Of a DNA stretch of 43,540 nt, positions 14,111-23,000 are shown in pieces. The DNA lies in assembly GCA_002305765.1 (NCBI GenBank), contig DBQU01000044.1, positions 1-43,540 of the forward strand, read 5' to 3'. The position numbers were made by a program, and so were the translations under genes. Each line of letters begins with the position of its first letter. The stretch's first letter is position 1. Source of the DNA: Deltaproteobacteria bacterium UBA1386 (GTDB lineage Bacteria > Desulfobacterota > Syntrophorhabdia > Syntrophorhabdales > Syntrophorhabdaceae). The notes under the pieces are model-generated. The model had not been told where the DNA came from, did not search any database, and worked only from the letters and a program-made list of their open reading frames with translations.

Positions 14111-16453
14111 TCACGGATCCTCGCTCTCGAGCACTTCCCGGATCTTCCGGGACAGGAGGGCGATGTTGTAAGGTTTTTGGATGAAGCCGGCACATCCCTT
14201 GCCCATGATCATGCGGGCCTCGCTGTCCATGCTGTAACCGCTCGAGAGGATGACCTTCACAGAGGGGTTCGTCTCCCTGATGCGGTCGAAGGTCTCGCTG
14301 CCGGACATGCCGGGCATGACCATATCGAGCAATACGAGGTCGACGGCGCATTTGGCATCCTTGAGGAAGGAGACCGCGTCCGATCCGCCGTTCATGGCGT
14401 GCACGGTGTATCCGAGAGACTCGAGCATTCTCCGCGTCACCCGAAGGACCGTCGATTCGTCGTCGACAAGGAGGATCGCTTCGGAACCCCTCAGGGCCTT
14501 CGATACCGTTCGCCTTTCCCGGAGGAGTTTCTTCTCTGATGCGGGAAAATAGAGGGTGAACGTGGCTCCCTGGCCCGGTTTGCTCCTGACATCCACAAGA
14601 CCCTTATGTCCCTTCATGATCCCGTACACCATCGCGAGGCCGAGGCCTGTCCCCCTGCCCATCTCCTTCGTTGTGAAGAAGGGATCGAATATGCGTTTCA
14701 TCGTCTCTTCTCCCATGCCCATTCCCGTATCCGCGACGCTGACCCGAACATATTTCCCGGTAGGAATGCCGTGGAGGGAAGCAAAGATCCCGTCGACGAC
14801 CATGTTTGCAGTCGTGAGGCGGATCTCTCCCCCCGCGGGCATGGCATGCCACGCGTTGAGGTAGAGATTGAGCAGGACCTGTTCTATCTGGCCCCGGTCG
14901 ACCTCCACGGTCCACGGCTGCCTTTCGTATTCCTCGTGGATCGTCAACTCCTTTCTCGTTCTGTGGAACATGGCGGAGGTCTCGCGGACTATCTCGTTCA
15001 TGTCGGCAGGCCGTATCTCATATCTCCCCACCCGGGCAAAGCCCAGAAGCTGGCGGGTGAGGTTGGACGCGCTCTTGACCTGTTCCTCGATGGACTTGAG
15101 ACGCTCGAGATCGGGATGGCCGGCATCCGTCTTTTCCGACATCATCAGCGAGGCGTATCCCTCTATCCCCATGAGAATGTTGTTGAAATCGTGGGCAATG
15201 CCGCCCGCCAGGGTGCCGATGGCCTCGAGTTTCCTGGCCTGGAGAAGCTGCGACTCGAGCTCTTTGCGGTCGGTGATGTCCTGGATGATCCCGAACACCA
15301 CGTGCCTGTCGCCGTCGTACTCCGCCACGGAGTGTATATCCACCACTTCCGCCGTGTCGGGGCGCCGTATCTTGAACTCCACGTCATAAGGGCGCCCTTC
15401 CCTGATGAGGCCTTGCAGGGCGTCATTGAGCACCTGCCTGTATTCGGGAAGGGGTATTCCCCTCATCGCGGGGATCGTCAGCGCCGCGTCGCCGGCACCG
15501 AAGATCCTGCGGGCCCCCGGGGACATGAAGACTTCCTTCGTCTCCATGTCGAACTCCCAGTTGCCGGAGCGGGATATGATCTCCGCCCGGGACAGGCGGT
15601 CTCTGCTGATGGCAAGCTGTTCCTCCACGGATTTGCGTGCCGTGATCTCGGTGATCATGGCGCACATGCCGCTCACGGAACCATCCTGATCGCGCAGGGG
15701 GAACTTGATGGAGATAAAGAACCGGTTTCCCTGGTCGCTTTCCAGGACCTCCTCCTTCTCCATCACCGATCCTGATTCCATGACCTCCAGGTCATTCCGG
15801 CGAAAAACAATCCCCGTCAGTCCGGGAAAGAGTTCCCGGTCCGTTCTGCCGATGGTATTTTCCCGGCTGATGCCGGTCACTTCCTGCCACTTGCGGTTCA
15901 CCATTTCATAACGGCCGTCACGGTCCTTGACACAGATGAGGGCCCCGCTGTTCTCGATCATGTCCGACAGGAGGGCACGGCTTTTGCGCAGTTCCTCCTC
16001 GGCGAGCTTGCGCTCCGTGATGTCGCGGACGATCCCCGCGACACCTGCCACCTCGCCCCTGACGAGGAAGGGGAACTTGTAGGTCTCATAGAACCTGCCC
16101 CCGACGGGTTCGGTGGTGATGATCGTCCTTTTTTCGGTGATGGCCAACCGATCGCTCTGCTGGCAGGCGACCGCTGCTTCGCCAGGCATGAGATCGTAAT
16201 CGTTCTTGCCTATGATCTCGGCCTCGGTGAGCCCGAAGAACTTCGCGTTTGCCAGGTTGACAAGCCGGTAGGTGAGGTCGAGATCCTTGAAGAAGAAGAA
16301 GTCCGGTCCCGCATCGACGAGGAGGCGCAACTGCTGCAGGGATGACCCCAGTTCCTCCACGACCTTCTTGTGGTGTGCCTCGGACTTCTCCAGTTCCCGG
16401 ATCTTGTCCTTTAAGAGGGAGATCTCCCGGGTCAATTCCTGCATCGTCTTCAA
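14111..16453 (-). CDS. Hybrid sensor histidine kinase: PAS-PAS-PAS-HisKA-HATPase-receiver
   Basis: 780 residues, soluble. After an N-terminal coiled coil come three PAS domains (about 40-160, 165-285, 290-405; each ends in an IVRDITERK/ITEITARK/IQDITDRK linker). The dimerisation helix has His421 in GGIAHDFNNIL, the ATPase domain has LNLYLNAWHAMPAGG, VADTGMGM and GRGTGLGLAM, and the C-terminal receiver carries Asp710 in LVLLDMVMPGMSG. With no DNA-binding output, signal probably passes to a separate protein or the receiver acts as a phosphate sink. No partner regulator is adjacent. The PAS ligands cannot be inferred. Confidence 0.95.
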   Translation of the reverse strand: MKTMQELTREISLLKDKIRELEKSEAHHKKVVEELGSSLQQLRLLVDAGPDFFFFKDLDLTYRLVNLANAKFFGLTEAEIIGKNDYDLMPGEAAVACQQSDRLAITEKRTIITTEPVGGRFYETYKFPFLVRGEVAGVAGIVRDITERKLAEEELRKSRALLSDMIENSGALICVKDRDGRYEMVNRKWQEVTGISRENTIGRTDRELFPGLTGIVFRRNDLEVMESGSVMEKEEVLESDQGNRFFISIKFPLRDQDGSVSGMCAMITEITARKSVEEQLAISRDRLSRAEIISRSGNWEFDMETKEVFMSPGARRIFGAGDAALTIPAMRGIPLPEYRQVLNDALQGLIREGRPYDVEFKIRRPDTAEVVDIHSVAEYDGDRHVVFGIIQDITDRKELESQLLQARKLEAIGTLAGGIAHDFNNILMGIEGYASLMMSEKTDAGHPDLERLKSIEEQVKSASNLTRQLLGFARVGRYEIRPADMNEIVRETSAMFHRTRKELTIHEEYERQPWTVEVDRGQIEQVLLNLYLNAWHAMPAGGEIRLTTANMVVDGIFASLHGIPTGKYVRVSVADTGMGMGEETMKRIFDPFFTTKEMGRGTGLGLAMVYGIMKGHKGLVDVRSKPGQGATFTLYFPASEKKLLRERRTVSKALRGSEAILLVDDESTVLRVTRRMLESLGYTVHAMNGGSDAVSFLKDAKCAVDLVLLDMVMPGMSGSETFDRIRETNPSVKVILSSGYSMDSEARMIMGKGCAGFIQKPYNIALLSRKIREVLESEDP

Positions 16454-16604
16454 CGTTTGTCCTCTCCCTTGAACAATAATAATAGATATGACGCGGGTAT
16501 ATCAATATGGAATCCGCGGCGGTGTTCCTTGAGTGCCGCGCCTGGTATCGTGCTGACCTCCAGATATCTTATCGCCACTACGGGATCAGAGGTTTAGGCC
16601 GTGT

Positions 16605-17582
16605 TCAGTCGTGGCTGAGAGAGACCTCGCGATACAGGGACTCTATCGCCCCGGCGTCCAAGCGGTCGAAATCACGCTCCGCGGGGGTGACGATGACGCC
16701 CGCCATTTCCATGATCGCCGGGCTGACGAGGACTTTCCCGTCATCCTTCCTGTAGAAGGCGGCCGGGCGGTGGGCGCGGCGGGGAAAAACGAGAAGGCGC
16801 CACGTCTTTCCATCAAAAGAAGCAGCAGCGTTCAGCATGGGTTCCTCGCCCGGCTGACCAGGGGGTGCCAACCCGTCTTTGAGGGCGCGCACGTAGTGCT
16901 CGAAGGCGTCTGCCACAGGCCGGGCGTCGCCCCCTTCGATGAGGATGATCTCGCGCCCGAGGCCGGCCATCCTGAACACGGATACGCCGGCAGTCAGCGA
17001 CGGGAGAGTGGAGCCCTTCGTCCCGTCGATCTCCTTTTCTATGGGCATCTGCCCGGAGGGTACCGCCTGGAAATGGAGATGGTCGGGCGCTGAAGCCCCG
17101 CAGCGAGGCCCGTTGTACAGGGTTGTAAAACCGGGACCGAGGTCGGCCGCTATGCGCAGAAAGGCCTCCATGTGACCGGCAATGGCCTGGGGTTGATGAT
17201 CGAGGTGAGCGATGGTGAGGTGAAAGGGTACCACGGGCCGGGGGTTTCCCAGGATCAGGAACTCGCGCCGGTAGAGGATGTATCTCTGTCCTGCGGGCAG
17301 GTTGGCGACGCAGAGGAAGCAGGGTCGTTCCCTGATCTCTTCGGGGCTTACGGCGGCCGTTGTGTTGACGGCCCTGCCGGGATTGAACAGGAGACGGACC
17401 GAGAATCCGTTGCACGCCATGTCCCGGTACCGCGTCCCGCGAAGGGAATCATAGGCCTGCCGGAGCTCCGGCCAGGATGCCCGCTGTTCGGCAAGAAGCC
17501 CCTTGCACAATCCCTCGAGTGAGGAAGCGCTTTTTCCCCCTTCGAAGGTCGCGTAGGTCCGGTCTCTCAACGCGCGTGTCAC
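16605..17582 (-). CDS. DUF4922 family protein, HIT/GalT-like nucleotidyl transferase or phosphorylase
   Basis: 325 residues. A CFLC pair (Cys88, Cys91) and the sequence NGPRCGASAPDHLHFQ at 157-172 contain a HxHxQ triad (His168, His170, Gln172). This motif is characteristic of HIT-superfamily nucleotide phosphorylases and transferases such as Ap4A phosphorylase and plant GDP-L-galactose phosphorylase. It therefore probably cleaves or forms a nucleotide-sugar or dinucleotide phosphate bond; substrate unknown. The GTG start follows the glycosyltransferase stop with no gap (TGA then GTG), so it is translationally coupled as the last gene of the SpoIID/sugar-activation cluster. Confidence 0.82.
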   Translation of the reverse strand: MTRALRDRTYATFEGGKSASSLEGLCKGLLAEQRASWPELRQAYDSLRGTRYRDMACNGFSVRLLFNPGRAVNTTAAVSPEEIRERPCFLCVANLPAGQRYILYRREFLILGNPRPVVPFHLTIAHLDHQPQAIAGHMEAFLRIAADLGPGFTTLYNGPRCGASAPDHLHFQAVPSGQMPIEKEIDGTKGSTLPSLTAGVSVFRMAGLGREIILIEGGDARPVADAFEHYVRALKDGLAPPGQPGEEPMLNAAASFDGKTWRLLVFPRRAHRPAAFYRKDDGKVLVSPAIMEMAGVIVTPAERDFDRLDAGAIESLYREVSLSHD

Positions 17583-19067
17583 TCAGGGGGACTCCCCTGC
17601 CAGCTTCTGCCGCTCGACGAGCTCGGCGGTTCGGAGGGAGTCCTTGAAGGCGTCGTTCCTGTTTGCCGCTTCGAGGGAAAGCCCGGCATCGGTGTTGCCC
17701 TGCCAGCGGCGGCACAGGTAGAGACTTTCATAGATCCTTCCGATCCTGTATTCCCGGGACATCCTCAGCGCGGCGGCATAGTCCTCTCCGTAGCTCACGT
17801 TGAGGAAACCTATCCGCCGGATGGCCGTCGTGGAGAATGCCCGCGGAGCCCCGAGGCCGTTGACTCTGAGGGCGTTGTTGTGTCCGTTGTCGGCCGTCCA
17901 TTCACGATGGTCTATCAGTCCGGGAGGTATCTGCTCCAGCCGCTCGTTGACGATGGTATAGGATCCGACGACCATTGCGTATCTCCCGTCGCGCATGATA
18001 TCCGTGATGGTCTCGAGAACAAGGTGGTTCTCGTACAGGTCGTCGGAGTCGAGCTGGACGGCATAGCGGCCGCAGGCGTCGTCCATGATGGCCGCGTTCC
18101 AGCACCCCCCTATCCCCAGGTCTTTCCGGCGGGGGATGATGTGCCGTATGGCCGGGTTCCTGCCTGCCATGTCGGCGATGACCTCCGTGGTCCCGTCCGT
18201 CGAATGATTGTCGACGACAAGGATGTTGAAGGTGAAGTCCGTTTCCTGTGAGAGGGCGCTCTGGAGGGCGTCCGCTATGGTCTTTCTACGGTTCTTCACG
18301 GGGATTATCACGGAGGCTCTCACGGGAAAGGGCTCCGCCGGTTCTTCCATTGTCTTGAGCCTGTCCGGAGGAAGGTACGCGTTGATCCTCTTGAGGTGAT
18401 CGGTGAAGACCGTCTCCATTTCCCTCTGAAGGGCCTGGTTGCGGGGGTCGACGTATGCGAAGTGTGCATCTGCCCCGGGAGTGTCACCGTGGACCACGAC
18501 ACTGTAGAGCGGTTCCGCGATATGGTGGATCCCATGGTCTATGGACATCTTCAGCCGAATATCGTACAGGGCCCCGTGGCGCAGGGGCGGTGTGCGTCCG
18601 TACCTTTGAAGCGTGTCGCGGACGATCGAGGCGTCAAGAAGGGCGAGGGCGCCGAAATTGAAATCATCCCGCACGCTGCCGGGCTGATAATCGATGAGGG
18701 GATGGAGTGTCTTCCCCTTTCCCGTGTCGTCATGGAAGTCGGAATAGACGGTGCCGGCTCCCGTGGACCGGGCCGCGCGGATAAACCTCTCCAGTGTTGC
18801 CATGCCGGCGAGCATCGGGATGGTCCGGGGGATGAACAGAAGATACTCCGTCGCGGTCTTTGCCAGGATCGTTTCGAAGGTCTCCCGGGAGGCAAAGGGA
18901 CCGGTGTTGATGACCGTGCATCGGGGAAGGATGTCCGGTATGGGCTCCCGGGCCACAACCAACACCTCTTCGATAAGGTCGGACGCGGCCAGGTTTCTCA
19001 GCGCCGGCAGGAACATGGGTCCCGCAGTGTAGCTGCAGACGGCGGTAACTGGTCTCATGAGTGCCAT
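17583..19067 (-). CDS. Family 2 glycosyltransferase with an extra N-terminal domain
   Basis: 494 residues. A canonical GT2 (GT-A fold) domain begins near residue 268 (ASVIIPVKNRRKTIADALQS, LVVDNHSTDGTTEVI, IGGCWNAAI) with the metal-binding motif QLDSDDLYEN. The first 250 residues look like a second, degenerate GT-A module (VTAVCSYTAGPMFLPALRNL ... EYLLFIPRTIPM ... GTVYSDFHDD). No membrane segment. It probably adds a sugar from a nucleotide donor that the neighbouring kinase and nucleotidyltransferase may make. The acceptor is unknown. A nonamer repeat lies upstream between it and the kinase gene. Confidence 0.87.
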   Translation of the reverse strand: MALMRPVTAVCSYTAGPMFLPALRNLAASDLIEEVLVVAREPIPDILPRCTVINTGPFASRETFETILAKTATEYLLFIPRTIPMLAGMATLERFIRAARSTGAGTVYSDFHDDTGKGKTLHPLIDYQPGSVRDDFNFGALALLDASIVRDTLQRYGRTPPLRHGALYDIRLKMSIDHGIHHIAEPLYSVVVHGDTPGADAHFAYVDPRNQALQREMETVFTDHLKRINAYLPPDRLKTMEEPAEPFPVRASVIIPVKNRRKTIADALQSALSQETDFTFNILVVDNHSTDGTTEVIADMAGRNPAIRHIIPRRKDLGIGGCWNAAIMDDACGRYAVQLDSDDLYENHLVLETITDIMRDGRYAMVVGSYTIVNERLEQIPPGLIDHREWTADNGHNNALRVNGLGAPRAFSTTAIRRIGFLNVSYGEDYAAALRMSREYRIGRIYESLYLCRRWQGNTDAGLSLEAANRNDAFKDSLRTAELVERQKLAGESP

Positions 19068-19153
19068 ATCCTACCATGGAAAGAGAGGTAAGGAAACAGG
19101 AAAGGGGGACCAAGAGGACAGGGACCTTGAAGCAGGGGACAGGGGACGGGGAG

Positions 19154-19245
19154 GATAGGACCTATAGGAAAATAGGACCAATAGGACATATGAGACCCAT
19201 GTCCTATACCTCCTATTGGTCCTATTCTCCGCCCGTAGGTCCTAT
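19154..19245. repeat. Nonamer repeat locus B
   Basis: Period-9 units ATAGGACCT, ATAGGACCA, ATAGGACAT on the plus strand are followed by inverted units GTCCTATAC, CTCCTATTG, GTCCTATTC and a final GTAGGTCCTATC. On the minus (coding) strand the units are followed by a pyrimidine-rich tract (CCTCCCCGTCCCCTG at 19137-19153) before the glycosyltransferase start at 19067. Confidence 0.9.
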
Positions 19246-19248
19246 CTC

Positions 19249-20247
19249 TCAGCCCAGTGCCACCGAGCATTCCGCCGTGAGTTCGCGCAGGGTGGAGAGC
19301 CAGGGAACGTGGGAGGCTGCCATGGAGAGATTCCGAAGACCCGCCGGGATGTGGCCGAGAAAGGCTGTGAGGCCTTTCGCCCGGCCGAGGAACCCGTATG
19401 CCCCGAGGGCCTGCATGAGACGTTCCACCGAGGCGGACCAGAAGGACGCCTGGAAGGCGTCCCAGTCGAGTTCCTGGGATGACAGAATGTAGTAGAACGA
19501 CAGGAGTTCCTCCCTTTGTCCGGGGGTGAAGGTGACATAGGGGTCACACAGGAGGGAGCCAAGGTCGTAGAAGGGGTTTCCGAAGCGCATGCCCTGGAAA
19601 TCGATGAAGTACGGTTCCGAACCGAGGACCATGACGTTCTGGGACTGGAGGTCGCGGTGAACGAGGCAGCGCCGCAGGGAGCAGAGCTCGTCTGTCAGGC
19701 GGGAGAGTTCCGACATGAGTCGTGACTCGAAGGCGGGTTCGAGGTCTACGCTGCAATGGCTCCTGACGAAATGCTCGAGGAAGTAGTTCTGCTCGAAGAG
19801 GTATAGCTCCGGACCGAAACCGTCCATAAGCTTCACGGTTCCTGAAGGAAAGTCCTTTTCCTGGATGCCATGGAGCCTCTTTGTCGCCGCGAGGGTCTTC
19901 TGATAAAGGGCGCGCCGCGTCGGCCAATCCTCTCCGGCGAAGGCGTGGAGGTCTTTGCTTCCCAGGTCTTCCAGCACCATGAGGTGGGCCTCAGGGTCAT
20001 GGCCCGTCACCTCGGGGACGGGAACGCGCATGCTTCGCAGGTAACGCGCTATATCGGCATAGTAGCGGTTTTCCGTCCTCCCGGGGTCGTAGTCGATGAC
20101 GATGACCGACCTGCCTTCCCCCCAGGAGAAACGGTAGAAGGCCCGGTCCGAGCCGCGCGCGTCAAGGGCTGCCACTGTGGCGGGGGTCGAGGCGTCGACG
20201 CCGGTCGTTTTGCGGGCAAAGGCCACTATATGGTCACGTTCCGTCAT
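19249..20247 (-). CDS. Aminoglycoside-phosphotransferase-fold sugar kinase (AmgK-like)
   Basis: 332 residues of the APH/choline-kinase fold. Visible elements are an N-lobe with GSDRAFYRF and VIVIDYDP, the catalytic loop LVHRDLQSQNVMV (Asp199, Asn204) and the metal motif FIDFQGMRFGNPFYDLGSLL (Asp216). The neighbouring nucleotidyltransferase, whose 3' end overlaps this start by 14 bases, makes the pair resemble AmgK-MurU of Pseudomonas. There the kinase phosphorylates N-acetylmuramic acid or N-acetylglucosamine at C1 and MurU makes the UDP-sugar. An antibiotic-resistance role is unlikely in this context. The exact sugar is inferred, not shown. Confidence 0.86.
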   Translation of the reverse strand: MTERDHIVAFARKTTGVDASTPATVAALDARGSDRAFYRFSWGEGRSVIVIDYDPGRTENRYYADIARYLRSMRVPVPEVTGHDPEAHLMVLEDLGSKDLHAFAGEDWPTRRALYQKTLAATKRLHGIQEKDFPSGTVKLMDGFGPELYLFEQNYFLEHFVRSHCSVDLEPAFESRLMSELSRLTDELCSLRRCLVHRDLQSQNVMVLGSEPYFIDFQGMRFGNPFYDLGSLLCDPYVTFTPGQREELLSFYYILSSQELDWDAFQASFWSASVERLMQALGAYGFLGRAKGLTAFLGHIPAGLRNLSMAASHVPWLSTLRELTAECSVALG

Positions 20248-21010
20248 TCTCTATCCCCTTTGATTCCTTCATCTGAGCATCCATTTTCCGGTAGACCTCG
20301 ACGGAGCCGATGTCGTGCCACGCGCCTTCATCGACAACGATTCCCCTTATAGAGCCCGGCCGCGCGGCGATCCTCCGCAGAAAGACGTCGACCACCGATT
20401 CTATCCTTCCCGGTTCCATGTGTGCGAGCAGTGCTGTCTCCACGGCGTAGATACCGGTAAAAAGGCATTGTTCCGCGCCCGGCCTCCCCAGCACGTGCCG
20501 CATGTCGCATATCGCTCCCGAGCTGTCGATATCGACATTGCGCAGAGGCCCCTCACTCCTCAGGAGAAGGGTGGCGTCGGGACGGTCCTTCTCGTGCGCC
20601 GCCATGAGTCCGGCGAGAGGCATGTCGGACAGGATATCGCCGTTATAGCACAGTATGGCCTCGTCACCGGTCAGAAGGTCCCCGATGTTCTTGAGCCCGC
20701 CGGCGGTATCGAGGAGCGTCGGTTCGTGCCTGAAGATAATGGGGATACCCCGCCAGCGGGCGTCGGGAAAGATCTCACTGTAGACCCCCGGCCGGTGATG
20801 GGTGTTGACGATGAACCGCTCTATGCCTGCCCCGATGAGATGGTCCATGGCATATGTGATCATGGGGCGGCCGTTCAGCGGAAGAAGAGGTTTGGGAACA
20901 TGCTCTGTCAGAGGCCTGAGCCGCGTTCCCAGACCCGCGCCAAGGATGAAGGCTGTCCTGAACCGTTTCTTTGCCATGGGGTTTGGGGTGGGGATGCCGG
21001 GACCTTTCAT
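20234..21010 (-). CDS. Sugar-1-phosphate nucleotidyltransferase (MurU/RmlA-like)
   Basis: 258 residues. The nucleotide-binding signature AFILGAGLGTRLRPLTEHVPKP is near residue 19, followed by PLNGRPMITYAMDHL, YNGDILSDMPL (metal-binding Asp) and the C-terminal VDEGAWHDIGSVEVYRK typical of the short, single-domain MurU type. It should join a sugar-1-phosphate to a nucleotide. The ATG at 21010 lies 8 bases after the SpoIID stop and follows GAGAG; the ATG at 20977 is an alternative. Longer in-frame starts would run into the SpoIID gene in another frame and are rejected. Confidence 0.88.
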   Translation of the reverse strand: MKGPGIPTPNPMAKKRFRTAFILGAGLGTRLRPLTEHVPKPLLPLNGRPMITYAMDHLIGAGIERFIVNTHHRPGVYSEIFPDARWRGIPIIFRHEPTLLDTAGGLKNIGDLLTGDEAILCYNGDILSDMPLAGLMAAHEKDRPDATLLLRSEGPLRNVDIDSSGAICDMRHVLGRPGAEQCLFTGIYAVETALLAHMEPGRIESVVDVFLRRIAARPGSIRGIVVDEGAWHDIGSVEVYRKMDAQMKESKGIENDGT

Positions 21011-21018
21011 GGAGACTC

Positions 21019-22350
21019 TCAGTACATCCTCTCTATGCGCGTGCCCCTGAAATAGTGTTCCAGTATCTGCGGTGCCGTGAAGCCCTTCGTCGCCATGACC
21101 GCGGCGCCTATCTGGCAGAGGCCCACGCCATGGCCCCATCCGGCCCCATGAAGAATGAACCTTTCGGGCGGGCCGCCCGGCGGGCCCTCCGTTGAGACAA
21201 CGAAGGCGCTGCTGTAAAGGTGGCTTGTCGAGAGCCACCTGCGTATCTCCAGTTCCTTTCCGATGACGATGCTTCCCTTCGTTCCCGTTATCCTGAGGCG
21301 GAAAATGCGCCCCGACGGCCCTCTTTCAAGAGGAACGAGGTCAACGAGGGTGCCAATGTCCGTCTCCGAGCGCTCTCTGATGATCTCCTCGAGCTCCGCC
21401 CGGGAGTATTCAACCTTCCATCGGAAGAAGTTCGTCGTCTCCTGGTCGAACCCGGGGAGCACCTCCGCGAGAAGGGTCATGTCTTTCGTGTTGCAGTATG
21501 CGTCAGGACAAGAGAGTATCCATCGCGTCGCCTCCTCTTCGGACAGGACGGGGTCGTGCGTATCGGGCCAATCCGTAACGCTGACAAGATAAGGGATATG
21601 GACATCTTCCCATGCGGTCTCGTAATTCTCCGTGCGGCCGCCGCAGGCCTTGTAGTACCGGGCGTCGCAGACGGTGCCCCCGTGGAAGAGCACGAGCCCT
21701 CTCGTTTCCCCCACAGCCCGCTCCGCCTCACCGGAGATGATCTTCGTGATGCCCTGGTATCGCTGGCAATGGTCGTCGGCGCAGACATCGAAGATATCGT
21801 GGTCCTCTCTGTTGTACCAGCGAACGAACTCTCCCGGAGCCTGCCCGGGCTTCATCGCCGCCCCGGGAGCGCCCTTCTTTCCAAGCGCTGCTATGAGCCA
21901 GCTCCGGGACATGATGGCATGGGCCTTCAGGAATTCACCCGGTGCCCGTCCGCTCATCTCCGAGGAGATGACGCTTACAAGATAGTCCTCGACGGGGATC
22001 TCGTTGATGACGGCCATGGTGCCGTCCCCCCGGGCGGCGAGTACAAGGTTGCCCTGAAAGGTCTGGTCCTCCTTGCGCTCCCAGTGGAAGCGGATACCGA
22101 TGGTGACGCCGAAGATGGTGAAGGTGGACCCTTCCCGGGCGGTCAGCCGTACGGAAGGAGAGTCGGCAATGAGCTGCCCTCCTTCATCGAAGAGACTTAT
22201 CCCCGATGCGGCCGCCCTTGCGTGAAAGGACCCCGACAGGGAACGCGCGCCTTCGATCAGGTAAGGGCCGTTGAGGCGGCCCGTCGTTTCCGATTGCCTG
22301 TCCGCTACACCCACGGTGATGATCGGTTCTTTTGTGCCGGCTGATACCAT
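21019..22350 (-). CDS. SpoIID/LytB-domain protein without signal peptide
   Basis: 443 residues. The SpoIID domain is clear: INEIPVEDYLVSVISSEMSG with the catalytic Glu131 expected of the B. subtilis lytic transglycosylase, LKAHAIMSRSWLI, ARYYKACGGRTENYE and the C-terminal HGAGWGHGVGLCQIGA near 404-416. SpoIID-type enzymes cleave denuded glycan strands outside the cytoplasm, yet this one starts MVSAGTKEPIITVGV with no signal peptide or membrane anchor, and an in-frame TAA just upstream excludes an N-terminal extension. First gene of the five-gene cluster, behind a good sigma-70 promoter. Confidence 0.9.
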   Translation of the reverse strand: MVSAGTKEPIITVGVADRQSETTGRLNGPYLIEGARSLSGSFHARAAASGISLFDEGGQLIADSPSVRLTAREGSTFTIFGVTIGIRFHWERKEDQTFQGNLVLAARGDGTMAVINEIPVEDYLVSVISSEMSGRAPGEFLKAHAIMSRSWLIAALGKKGAPGAAMKPGQAPGEFVRWYNREDHDIFDVCADDHCQRYQGITKIISGEAERAVGETRGLVLFHGGTVCDARYYKACGGRTENYETAWEDVHIPYLVSVTDWPDTHDPVLSEEEATRWILSCPDAYCNTKDMTLLAEVLPGFDQETTNFFRWKVEYSRAELEEIIRERSETDIGTLVDLVPLERGPSGRIFRLRITGTKGSIVIGKELEIRRWLSTSHLYSSAFVVSTEGPPGGPPERFILHGAGWGHGVGLCQIGAAVMATKGFTAPQILEHYFRGTRIERMY

Positions 22351-22370
22351 GTTTTCCCGAATGATGGTTT

Positions 22371-22399
22371 ACCTTATTACGTTTTTGGGAGGTTGTCAA
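22371..22399 (-). promoter_or_regulatory. Sigma-70 promoter of the SpoIID cluster
   Basis: On the minus strand TTGACA (22399-22394) and TAAGGT (22376-22371) are separated by 17 bases, which would start transcription about 14 bases before the SpoIID ATG. Confidence 0.55.
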
Positions 22400-22548
22400 T
22401 CACCGTACCATGTCGACGGTAATGTCGTAACTTTGGCCGAGCGTCGACAGATCTTGCCTGCCGGCCTGGTATCACCACCGCTGTCATGCCGGAAACAACC
22501 TGAATTATCGGTGCGTTGCGGACAAACTCCGGGGGTGGTACCATTCTT

Positions 22549-22556
22549 GCTATACA
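22549..22556 (+). promoter_or_regulatory. Extended -10 promoter candidate
   Basis: TGCTATACA (extended -10, TG then one base then TATACA) sits about 45 bases before the small His/Pro-rich protein. No good -35 hexamer is seen. Confidence 0.35.
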
Positions 22557-22600
22557 AAAATGCTACAAAGCATCACAGAATCTCGATAGGTGGAGGGATT

Positions 22601-22903
22601 ATGAAAAGAACTATCTTGGTCGTCCTCGTTATCGCGGTCCTCATGATCGCCGCGATGCCTGCCGTCAGCGATGCCCGGGGCAGGCATCATCATCACGGGC
22701 CGCATTACCGTGGATCCTGTTGCGGAGGCGCCGGTTGGGGCCTTGTGGGGGTTACAAGCGGGTTGATCGCGGGGACCATCATTGGAAGCGCCATGACCCG
22801 ACCGGCCCCCGTGTACGTTGTATCGCCGCCGCCCCCTCCACCTCCGCCGAGGGTGTACTACTACTATCCACCCCCCCGGAGAGTTTACGTGTATCCGTAT
22901 TAG
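22601..22903 (+). CDS. Small exported His-, Gly- and Pro/Tyr-rich protein
   Basis: 100 residues. A signal peptide (cleavage probably after VSDA, about residue 25) is followed by RGRHHHHGPHYRGSCC, a glycine-rich hydrophobic segment (GLVGVTSGLIAGTIIGSAM, a glycine-zipper type membrane stretch) and a tail of eight prolines, then tyrosine/proline repeats. Such proteins are common in Deltaproteobacteria envelopes and have no assigned function. The histidine run and CC pair could bind metal. GTGGAGGG precedes the ATG at good spacing, and a terminator follows. Confidence 0.8.
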   Translation: MKRTILVVLVIAVLMIAAMPAVSDARGRHHHHGPHYRGSCCGGAGWGLVGVTSGLIAGTIIGSAMTRPAPVYVVSPPPPPPPPRVYYYYPPPRRVYVYPY

Positions 22904-22951
22904 AGGCGGTTTCAGGGTTCCAGAGTTCAAGGGTTCAAGAGAGAAAGACGA

Positions 22952-23000
22952 GACAGGCCCGGCAGGCCACATGAGTCCTGCGGGACCTGTCTTCCTTTTT
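22952..23000 (+). terminator. Rho-independent terminator
   Basis: Arms GACAGGCCCGGCAGG and CCTGCGGGACCTGTC (13 of 15 paired, 10-base loop) are followed by TTCCTTTTT, downstream of the small His/Pro-rich protein gene. Confidence 0.75.

Noticed and set aside
19249..20247. Aminoglycoside resistance gene
   Set aside because: The fold is that of aminoglycoside kinases, but the overlap with a MurU-like gene points to a sugar kinase.
21011..21238. Longer start of the nucleotidyltransferase
   Set aside because: It would overlap the 3' end of the SpoIID gene in a different frame with non-family sequence; the ATG at 21010 just after the SpoIID stop is sufficient.
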